Program-made: the position numbers and the translations under genes | Notes under the pieces: generated by a model | What the model saw: the letters and a program-made list of their open reading frames with translations, nothing else | Told to the model about the DNA's origin: nothing | Database searches by the model: none | Assembly: GCA_016934435.1 (NCBI GenBank) | Contig: JAFGSU010000525.1 | Coordinates: 1 to 11,959, forward strand | DNA from: Candidatus Zhuqueibacterota bacterium | Lineage (GTDB): Bacteria > Zhuqueibacterota > Zhuqueibacteria > Residuimicrobiales > Residuimicrobiaceae | Reading direction: 5' to 3' | DNA length: 11,959 bases | In this document: positions 5,696 to 11,959 of the stretch, piece after piece | Numbering within the stretch: the stretch's first letter is position 1 | Layout of the letters: each line of letters opens with the position of its first letter

Positions 5696-8224
5696 TTGCC
5701 CACGCTGCCTAAATATCTTTCAGAGCGTGCCGTTGAAAAAATGCGCGCCGCCATCGCCGAAACCGGCGGCAACGAAGTCTTTTTTATCGGCTTCACGGAA
5801 GAGGATTTGGTGGTGCATGAGGTCACCGCAGTAGCGCGCGGTCATAAGAGCGCCGTCCCTGCGGTCATGAAACTGGCCATGGAGGCGGATGTCGTCATCC
5901 ACAATCATCCCTCCGGCGGCCTGCAGCCCTCTGAAGCCGATCTTTCTATCGCCGCAGCCCTGGACCCTTTCAGCGTCGGTTTTTATATCGTCGACAATGA
6001 GGTTGAAAACATTTACGTGGTGGTGGAGCCGTTTGCCAAGCGGAAAAAGCAGCCCCTCGATATCGAGAAACTGGTGCAAACCCTGCGCCCGAACGGCCTG
6101 GTGGCGATGCATTTACCCGGCTATGAAGATCGCCCGCAACAGGAAGAGATGATCAAAACCATTGCCAGGGCTTTCAATGAAGACAAGCTCGCTATCATCG
6201 AAGCTGGCACCGGCACGGGCAAATCGCTGGCCTACCTCCTGCCGGCCATTCACTGGTCGATACAGAACAGGGGACGCGTGGTGGTATCCACCAACACCAT
6301 CAATTTGCAGGAACAGCTCATCAAAAAGGACATACCCTTTCTGCGTAAAGTCGTACCGCAATCTTTCACCGCTGTTCTGGTCAAGGGCCGCGGCAATTAT
6401 GCCTGTCTGCGCAAGGTGGCAGAGGTGGCCGCCGAGTTCGATCTCCTCAGCGATGAAGAGGAACGGGAGGAGTTGCAAGGACTCATTGATTGGGTGAAAA
6501 AATCAAAAGACGGCAGCAAAGCGGATTTAGCCTATATTCCACGCGATCTGGTTTGGGAGAAAATAGGCTCGGAAAGCGATACCTGCACGCGCAGCCGCTG
6601 TCCGTTTTTTCGTGAGTGTTTTGTCAACAAAGCGCGCCGGAATGCAGCGCGCGCCAACCTGCTCGTGGTCAATCATCATCTGCTTTTCGCCGATCTGGCC
6701 ATTCGTCATCAGCTGGGTTCCATCAGCGAAGCGGCGGTGCTACCGCCCTATGAATGCATCATTTTTGACGAAGCCCAGCATCTGGAAGATGTGGCGACGC
6801 ATTATTTTGGCGATCGCATCACCCGCGCCGGTATTGTGCGCATCCTCAGCCGGTTGCACCGCCAACAAAAATCGTTGCTCAAAGGCCACCTGCACACCGC
6901 TTTGCACCGTCTGTACCGAAAACAGGGGGCGATCGAACCGGAGCTGGTCAAAAAAATAGATGACGCCATCACAAGCCATCTGGTCCCGGAACTCATTTCG
7001 CTGCAGGAGGGCACCCATGAAATCATGGATCACATCTATGAGGCGATTAAAACGTATGCCCACGACAGCAAGAGCAGTGAAATTAAATTACGGCTGATCC
7101 CTGATGTGAGCAAGGCGGTTTTGCTCGACAGCGGACTGGCGCGTCTTATTAAAGAATACACTACCTCTCTGAATGACCTGGCCGATGCCCTGAACAAACT
7201 GGTGGCCCGGTTGGATAAAGCGCAGCAACAGGCGCGTGAAGATTGGCACTCCAACATCATCGAAATTCGGGCCCAGGCCGAGCGGCTGAATGCAGCGGCA
7301 GCTATCATCGAAGAAGTCGTATTTCAGCAGGATGAAGATAGAATCCGCTGGATCGAAATTAAACCCGGGTATCGCAGCCGCAACATCGTTCGCTTCTTCA
7401 GCTCTCCGCTGGATATCAGCCACATGATGCAACAGGCGGTGTATGATGTCTTCAATACCATTGTCATGACTTCGGCGACATTGACGGTTGAACAAAAATT
7501 CGATTTCCTCAGTCAGCGCCTCGGCATGCAGAAAATCGACCCCAAAAGGCGTTTGGATTTGTTGCTGCCGGCGCCCTTTGACTATGAAAAACAGGCCATC
7601 CTTTGCATTCCGCTCGACATACCGGACCCCAACAGCAAACTCTATGCGGATGAACTGGCAAAACTCGTATACCGCGGACTGACCATATCCAACGGTCGCG
7701 CCTTCGTGCTGTTTACTTCGTACGGTCTATTAAACATCGTTCACCGCCAGCTTTCGGAATCTCTGAAGATGCTCGGCATCACCGCCCTGAAGCAGGGCAA
7801 TGAAAACCGTCATGAGCTCCTATCCCGTTTCCGGCGCGATAAAAATAGCGTCCTGTTTGCCACCGACAGTTTTTGGGAAGGGGTGGATGTAGAAGGCGAA
7901 GCCCTGGAAAACGTCGTCATCACCAAGCTTCCCTTCAAAGTGCCCAACGAGCCCATTGTCGAGGCGCGCTATGAGGCCATCGAACGCCGTGGCGGCAATG
8001 CTTTCATGGACTATGCCGTGCCGCTGGCAGTACTGAAATTCAAACAGGGATTCGGCCGCCTCATTCGCCGCAAAACCGACCGCGGCTCGGTCCTCATCTT
8101 CGACAATCGCGTCATCACAAAAACCTACGGCAAACGATTCTTACGGTCTCTCCCACCGAGTCGATTGGTTTCCGGCCCACAACAACTCGTTTTTGCCGAA
8201 CTGGAAAAGTTCTTTTCAGCATAG
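5696..8224 (+). CDS. RadC-like JAB/JAMM domain fused to DinG/XPD-type iron-sulfur helicase
   Basis: An 842-residue two-part protein. Residues about 10-115 form a RadC-like JAB domain with the full JAMM set: E27 and HNHPSG (H69, H71) followed by PSEAD (S79, D82). Residues about 140-842 are a superfamily 2 helicase of the DinG/XPD type: Walker A GTGTGKS (171-177), four Cys for a 4Fe-4S cluster (C237, C297, C302, C308), motif II DEAQ (358-361), TSATL (592-596), motif V near ATDSFWEGVD (722-731) and motif VI QGFGRLIR (784-791). A probable coiled coil (about 490-540) sits in the Arch region. Family knowledge: such enzymes unwind DNA, or R-loops, 5' to 3' using ATP. The JAB domain occupies the place of the DEDD exonuclease domain in Gram-positive DinG. 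The start is TTG at 5696; no ATG lies between the upstream in-frame stop (5660) and there. The next ATG (5741) would drop 15 residues but keep E27. Helicase identity is firm; what the JAB domain cleaves or binds is unknown. Confidence 0.92.
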   Translation: MPTLPKYLSERAVEKMRAAIAETGGNEVFFIGFTEEDLVVHEVTAVARGHKSAVPAVMKLAMEADVVIHNHPSGGLQPSEADLSIAAALDPFSVGFYIVDNEVENIYVVVEPFAKRKKQPLDIEKLVQTLRPNGLVAMHLPGYEDRPQQEEMIKTIARAFNEDKLAIIEAGTGTGKSLAYLLPAIHWSIQNRGRVVVSTNTINLQEQLIKKDIPFLRKVVPQSFTAVLVKGRGNYACLRKVAEVAAEFDLLSDEEEREELQGLIDWVKKSKDGSKADLAYIPRDLVWEKIGSESDTCTRSRCPFFRECFVNKARRNAARANLLVVNHHLLFADLAIRHQLGSISEAAVLPPYECIIFDEAQHLEDVATHYFGDRITRAGIVRILSRLHRQQKSLLKGHLHTALHRLYRKQGAIEPELVKKIDDAITSHLVPELISLQEGTHEIMDHIYEAIKTYAHDSKSSEIKLRLIPDVSKAVLLDSGLARLIKEYTTSLNDLADALNKLVARLDKAQQQAREDWHSNIIEIRAQAERLNAAAAIIEEVVFQQDEDRIRWIEIKPGYRSRNIVRFFSSPLDISHMMQQAVYDVFNTIVMTSATLTVEQKFDFLSQRLGMQKIDPKRRLDLLLPAPFDYEKQAILCIPLDIPDPNSKLYADELAKLVYRGLTISNGRAFVLFTSYGLLNIVHRQLSESLKMLGITALKQGNENRHELLSRFRRDKNSVLFATDSFWEGVDVEGEALENVVITKLPFKVPNEPIVEARYEAIERRGGNAFMDYAVPLAVLKFKQGFGRLIRRKTDRGSVLIFDNRVITKTYGKRFLRSLPPSRLVSGPQQLVFAELEKFFSA

Positions 8225-8242
8225 ATTTTCAAGTAAAAATTG

Positions 8243-8259
8243 AGCTTTCGGCTTTTTTT
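8243..8259 (+). terminator. Possible weak intrinsic terminator after the JAB-helicase gene
   Basis: AGC-TTTCG-GCT is followed by a T-run (8253-8259), about 20 bases after the helicase stop codon. The stem is only three pairs plus a wobble, with outer A-T pairs possible across mismatches. Its position is right but the stem is weak. Confidence 0.28.
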
Positions 8260-8360
8260 AACCGCCCCTTGATCATCCTGACGGGAATCTTAAGGCTAAA
8301 ATGCAAATATTGATTCTGCCGCCTTGTCAGAGAAACGGTTACGCCCTGCCAAAGTGGTTC

Positions 8361-8381
8361 GTCACGTTTTGTAGACGTGGC
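8361..8381. repeat. Intergenic hairpin
   Basis: Arms at 8361-8367 (GTCACGT) and 8375-8381 (ACGTGGC) pair over seven positions with one G-T wobble, around the loop TTTGTAG. No T-run follows. It may be part of a dispersed intergenic element or an mRNA leader structure. Confidence 0.4.
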
Positions 8382-8459
8382 TCCGAATGAAATAATTCCG
8401 CTTCAAAAACTGTTAAAACTGGAAAATGAATCACCCATTAAAATAGAGGAAATATATAG

Positions 8460-10754
8460 ATGGCATTTTTTCGTGCGAGCTCTTTGATTATATTCATTGT
8501 TATATTATTCAATTTACCGTCGCCGGCAGAGCCTAACAGTGGTTCTACCGGCAGCATCACCGGTCACGTGGTCGACGCCGCCACCCAGGAACCTTTGATC
8601 GGCGCCAACATGCAAATCCTCGACACCACCCTGGGGACGGTATCAAACGTGGACGGCTCTTTCAACATCGACCGCATCCCCAACGGCACCTATGCGTTGC
8701 AGGTGACCATGATCGGTTACAAACCCATCATCCAGACCGATCTCGTCGTCACCGCTGTAAAACCGCTGGAGTTAAAAGTGGCGCTTCACCAGACCGTCCT
8801 GCAGGGCGGTAATATTACAGTTCGACCCAATTATTTTGAAGCCATATCGGATAAACCTTTGAGCGTCAATACGCAATCATATTCAGAAATACGGCGCTTG
8901 CCGGGAGGATTGGAAGATGTGGTACGCGCTATTTCCATCATGCCGGGTGTGGCACAGGTGCAGAACGGCCGTAATGACCTGATCGTGCGCGGCGGTGCGC
9001 CCTCTGAAAATCTCTATGTTGTCGACGGCATCGAAGTGCCCAACATCAACCACTTCGGCACCCAGGGCGCCACCGGTGGGCCATTGAGTTTCATCAATCT
9101 CGATTACATCGCGTCAACCACGTTTTCCAGCGGAGGGTTCGGTGTCCGCTATGGCGACAAACTGTCGTCGGTCACCAGCATCGAGCTGCGCGAAGGCCGC
9201 AAAGACCAGTGGGGCGGTAAAGCGACTATATCGGCCACCCAATTCGGCCTCAACCTGGAGGGGCCTTTAAAAGATAAAGGTACGCTGGTGCTATCGGCGC
9301 GGCGCAGCTATCTCGATTTTGTCTTCAAGGCGGCCGGCTTTGCCTTTGTGCCGGAATACTGGGATTTTCTCATCAAATCGGAATATGCTTTAGGACAACA
9401 CGATCGCCTGAACCTGGTGGCATTCTCCGCCATCGACGACGTCAAGCTGTTCAACGACACGGCGGAAAAGCGCTACGACAATTCCCGTATCCTCGCCAGC
9501 GATCAGTACCAGGCCGTCTCCGGGCTCAGCTGGAAACATTTGTTCGGCAGCGGATTTTCCACTGTGACCCTGAGCAACAACCGCTATCGCTACAATATCG
9601 AGCAGGCCGACACCCTGCGCAATCCGGTGTTCGGCAACCAGTCCCTGGAACGCGAAACCAACCTGACCGCCAACATAGTCTATAAACCGGCGAAATGGAC
9701 CGAATTGACCTTTGGGCTGCAAGGGCGCATGGTACTGTTCAACAGCGAAATCAGGCTGCCGAATTACGCCACCGGGTTTGGCGACAGCCTGAATATTGAC
9801 GCCGCACTCGATACCACCGCCTATAAAGCAGCCGGCTGGCTGCAGGCGAGCCAGACACTGAATCGCTTAACCATCAGCGCCGGCCTGCGCCTGGATTATT
9901 TTAACCTGATCGAGAAAGGCTTTAGCCTGTCGCCGCGGATGACCCTGCAATATCAACTGGGCAATCTGACGCAATTGAGCGTCAGCGCCGGTCGCTATTA
10001 TCAGAGTCCGGCCTATGTCTGGATCGTCGCGCATCCCGAAAACCGCCGGCTCGAGCCCATAGCTGTGGATCAATACATCCTCGGCGTGCAGCAGCTGTTG
10101 CGCGATGATCTCAAAGTGACGGTGGAGGGGTATTATAAGGATTATCGCAACTATCCGGCCAGCGCCCTGCGGCCCTATCTGGTGATGGCCAATACCGGCG
10201 CCGGATTCGGCGGCTCGGAGGAGGGCTTTGCCTCGTTCGGCATCGATCCGCTGGTGAGCGCAGGGTCCGGCTTTGCGCGCGGCGTTGAGCTGTTCGTTCA
10301 GAAACGCACTTCCCACATCCCCCATTACGGCATCCTCAGTATCAGCTACAATCAGTCCCAATTCAAGGGCATCGATGGCGTCCTGCGGCCGAGCAGTTAC
10401 GATCAGCGCTGGATCGTCAATTTCGGCGGTGGCTATATTTTCAACAGTCGCTGGGAAATCAGCGGCAAGTTTCGGCTCGCCACCGGTCGGCCGTACACAC
10501 CCTACAATATTGATCTGACAAAATCGGCTGCGCTTTATAACAGCGAACGAATTGCCGTCAACCATTCGCTCGACATCCGCGTCGATCGGCGCTGGTCGGT
10601 GAATTCGTGGGAGCTGATCACCTACCTCGATGTGCAAAACGTTTATAACCGTCCCTATCGCGATGTGCCGCGGTTCAATGCTTATACTGAAGAATTCGAG
10701 GACAGAGCGAGTATCGGTATTTTGCCATCCATCGGCGTGAGTCTTGAGTTTTAA
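8460..10754 (+). CDS. TonB-dependent outer-membrane receptor with carboxypeptidase-regulatory-like domain
   Basis: A 764-residue outer-membrane transporter. The signal peptide spans about residues 1-23 (hydrophobic 9-20, then SPAEP). Residues about 33-110 form a carboxypeptidase-D-regulatory-like beta-sandwich: GHVVDAATQEPLIGA, then VDGSFNI and GTYALQVTMIGY. The plug domain follows at about 125-245, with RRLPGGLEDV, MPGVAQVQNG, LIVRGGAPSENLYVVDG and the GGFGVRYGDKLSSV end. The rest (about 250-764) is the 22-strand barrel, closing with the canonical C-terminal Phe (VSLEF). At 764 residues it is shorter than SusC proteins (~1000), and no SusD gene follows. AGAGGA at 8445-8450, nine bases before the ATG, fixes the start. 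The start of a GH127-like glycosidase gene 54 bp downstream with no terminator between suggests a joint transcript and uptake of an oligosaccharide. That substrate link is inference: such receptors also import siderophores, cobalamin and peptides. Confidence 0.9.
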   Translation: MAFFRASSLIIFIVILFNLPSPAEPNSGSTGSITGHVVDAATQEPLIGANMQILDTTLGTVSNVDGSFNIDRIPNGTYALQVTMIGYKPIIQTDLVVTAVKPLELKVALHQTVLQGGNITVRPNYFEAISDKPLSVNTQSYSEIRRLPGGLEDVVRAISIMPGVAQVQNGRNDLIVRGGAPSENLYVVDGIEVPNINHFGTQGATGGPLSFINLDYIASTTFSSGGFGVRYGDKLSSVTSIELREGRKDQWGGKATISATQFGLNLEGPLKDKGTLVLSARRSYLDFVFKAAGFAFVPEYWDFLIKSEYALGQHDRLNLVAFSAIDDVKLFNDTAEKRYDNSRILASDQYQAVSGLSWKHLFGSGFSTVTLSNNRYRYNIEQADTLRNPVFGNQSLERETNLTANIVYKPAKWTELTFGLQGRMVLFNSEIRLPNYATGFGDSLNIDAALDTTAYKAAGWLQASQTLNRLTISAGLRLDYFNLIEKGFSLSPRMTLQYQLGNLTQLSVSAGRYYQSPAYVWIVAHPENRRLEPIAVDQYILGVQQLLRDDLKVTVEGYYKDYRNYPASALRPYLVMANTGAGFGGSEEGFASFGIDPLVSAGSGFARGVELFVQKRTSHIPHYGILSISYNQSQFKGIDGVLRPSSYDQRWIVNFGGGYIFNSRWEISGKFRLATGRPYTPYNIDLTKSAALYNSERIAVNHSLDIRVDRRWSVNSWELITYLDVQNVYNRPYRDVPRFNAYTEEFEDRASIGILPSIGVSLEF

Positions 10755-10808
10755 TTACAGCCTTGCATATTTCCTCGGAATTTCATAAAATACAAAAAAA
10801 GAGATTTT

Positions 10809-11959
10809 ATGAAAACGAGCATAATTTTTGTATTTGCAATTTACTGCGTCTGTTCCGCAACTGCGCAAGAGGCTGTTCCTTACCGACAAAACCTGCCACC
10901 GCTTGCAGCCAGGCCATACCTAAAGCTGCCGCTTGGAGCCATTCAGCCGCAGGGCTGGTTACTGCAGCAACTGCAGACCATGGCGCAGGGCTTGACCGGT
11001 CATCTGGATGAGCGCTATGAAAAGGTGGTCGGACCGCGCAACGGCTGGCTGGGCGGCGACGGCGACGGATGGGAACGGGGGCCCTATTGGATCGACGGCC
11101 TGCTGCCGCTATCTTATATTCTCAATGATCAGGCGTTGATCGAAAAAACCAAACCCTGGATCGAATGGACTCTCACCAGCCAGCGACCCGACGGCTATTT
11201 CGGCCCGCAGGAGCTCGACCATCCCGAACCGGAACCGGGCCTGCAAAAAACCATGCGCCGCGACTGGTGGCCGAAAATGGTGATGCTCAGAGTGCTGATG
11301 CAATATTACAGCGCCACCGGCGACGGCCGCGTCATCCAACTCATGCGGCGTTATTTTCAGTATCAATTGAAACAATTGCCCAAGACCCCCCTCGATCACT
11401 GGACCATCTGGGCCAACCGTCGCGGCGGCGACAACCTGATGGCGGTTTACTGGCTCTACAACCACACCGGCGATAGCGCTCTACTCGAGCTGGGGGATCT
11501 GCTCTTTGAACAAACTTTCCCCTGGACGCGCGTCTTCCTCAACGACCGGCCCGCTGATCTTTACCACTCCTTTCCTGCGGCGGAACCGTGGTTGTATGGC
11601 AGCATCCGTTATCCCTGGAAAAATGACCAAATCGATGCCCTCAGTCTCAAAGACCTGCGCACTTTTCACTGCGTCAATATCGCCCAGGGCCTCAAACAGC
11701 CGGTCGTCTATTATCAGCAGCCTCCCGATGAGCGGTATCTGAACTCCGTGCGAAACGCCCTGGAGGATTTACGCCGATATCACGGCCAGCCGCAGGGCAT
11801 GTTCGGCGGCGATGAACCGCTGCACGGCCCGTCGCCCACGCAGGGCATCGAACTCTGCTCGGTGGTGGAAATGATGTTTTCACTCGAAACCATCCTCGCC
11901 ATCACCGGCGACGTAGCCATAGCCGATCAGTTGGAAAAAATCGCCTACAACGCCCTGCC
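10809..11959 (+). CDS. GH127-family (DUF1680) glycosidase, probable beta-L-arabinofuranosidase-type; 3' end cut by the window
   Basis: The reading frame is open from ATG 10809 to the window edge (383 full codons plus two bases), so the C-terminal part is missing. A signal peptide is clear: about residues 1-19, with SATA before Q20, predicting export to the periplasm or surface. The following region matches the family's (alpha/alpha)6 catalytic domain: PLGAIQPQGWLLQQL (41-55), GGDGDGWERGPYWIDGLLPL (82-101), FHCVNIAQGLKQP (286-298) and TQGIELCSVVEMMFSLE (344-360). In characterised GH127 enzymes zinc is held by a Glu-x-Cys pair plus two further Cys. E348 and C350 fit the first pair, and the other two would lie beyond the edge. 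Family members release beta-L-arabinofuranose or related sugars from plant glycans, but substrate cannot be assigned by family alone. The ribosome binding site is weak (AAAGAGA). It is probably co-transcribed with the receptor 54 bp upstream. Confidence 0.85.
   Translation, partial: MKTSIIFVFAIYCVCSATAQEAVPYRQNLPPLAARPYLKLPLGAIQPQGWLLQQLQTMAQGLTGHLDERYEKVVGPRNGWLGGDGDGWERGPYWIDGLLPLSYILNDQALIEKTKPWIEWTLTSQRPDGYFGPQELDHPEPEPGLQKTMRRDWWPKMVMLRVLMQYYSATGDGRVIQLMRRYFQYQLKQLPKTPLDHWTIWANRRGGDNLMAVYWLYNHTGDSALLELGDLLFEQTFPWTRVFLNDRPADLYHSFPAAEPWLYGSIRYPWKNDQIDALSLKDLRTFHCVNIAQGLKQPVVYYQQPPDERYLNSVRNALEDLRRYHGQPQGMFGGDEPLHGPSPTQGIELCSVVEMMFSLETILAITGDVAIADQLEKIAYNAL

Larger units (their letters stand above)
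8225..8459. other. 235-bp intergenic region with hairpins upstream of the TonB-dependent receptor
   Basis: It contains a weak terminator-like stem followed by seven T (8243-8259), then a hairpin at 8361-8381 (arms GTCACGT and ACGTGGC, one G-T pair, 7-base loop). AGAGGA at 8445-8450 precedes the receptor start. I see no convincing promoter. A 29-codon open frame (8301-8390) and an unstarted minus-strand open frame of about 55 codons are the only coding potential, and neither is convincing. Confidence 0.5.

Noticed and set aside
8301..8390. 29-codon plus-strand open frame in the gap before the receptor
   Set aside because: It has an ATG but no Shine-Dalgarno site or recognisable features, and it overlaps a hairpin, so it is too weak to call a gene.
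9867..10637. 256-codon open frame on the minus strand
   Set aside because: It lies entirely antisense within the barrel of the TonB-dependent receptor, whose plus-strand protein is recognisable throughout. Its composition looks like a codon shadow.
10763..11011. 82-codon plus-strand frame starting before the glycosidase
   Set aside because: It is out of frame with the real gene. The frame from 10809 gives a signal peptide and conserved GH127 motifs up to the window edge.

Overview
The window carries six genes: five complete and one cut by the right edge. Nothing here is phage-like, and no transposase, CRISPR array, rRNA or tRNA gene was seen. A Gram-negative cell envelope is clear: there is a TonB-dependent receptor with an N-terminal carboxypeptidase-regulatory-like domain, a probable outer-membrane barrel protein, and a secreted glycosidase. 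The receptor type suggests the Bacteroidota-Calditrichota-KSB1 (FCB) group. Shine-Dalgarno-like sites lie before several genes (GGAGG, AGGAG, AGAGGA) and one gene appears to start with TTG. Core Bacteroidota usually lack strong Shine-Dalgarno sites, so a non-Bacteroidia FCB lineage fits better. This is inference, not identification.

Layout. Bases 1-260 are non-coding and begin with one copy of an ~83-bp dispersed repeat. The minus-strand gene at 261-3119 encodes an unusual envelope protein: signal peptide, HExxH metalloprotease-like domain, TolB/PD40-type propeller and C-terminal barrel. The 312-bp gap at 3120-3431 holds a strong palindrome (3228-3258) and a second, inverted copy of the repeat (3309-3391). 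The minus-strand gene at 3432-4298 is an NmrA-like NAD(P)-binding protein. A divergent AT-rich intergenic region (4299-4612) separates it from the plus-strand genes.

On the plus strand, 4613-5566 encodes a beta-CASP metallo-beta-lactamase-fold nuclease. After 129 bp comes 5696-8224, a fusion of a RadC-like JAB/JAMM metalloprotease domain to a complete DinG/XPD-type iron-sulfur helicase. These two may form a nucleic-acid processing or repair pair. After a 235-bp gap with hairpins come the TonB-dependent receptor (8460-10754) and, 54 bp later, the start of a GH127-type (DUF1680) glycosidase (10809 to the edge). The last two look like an outer-membrane uptake and glycan-degradation unit, probably for arabinose-containing plant polysaccharide, with no SusD between them.

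The best candidates for something little described are the JAB-helicase fusion beside the beta-CASP nuclease, the protease-propeller-barrel protein, and the pair of diverged inverted repeats flanking it.
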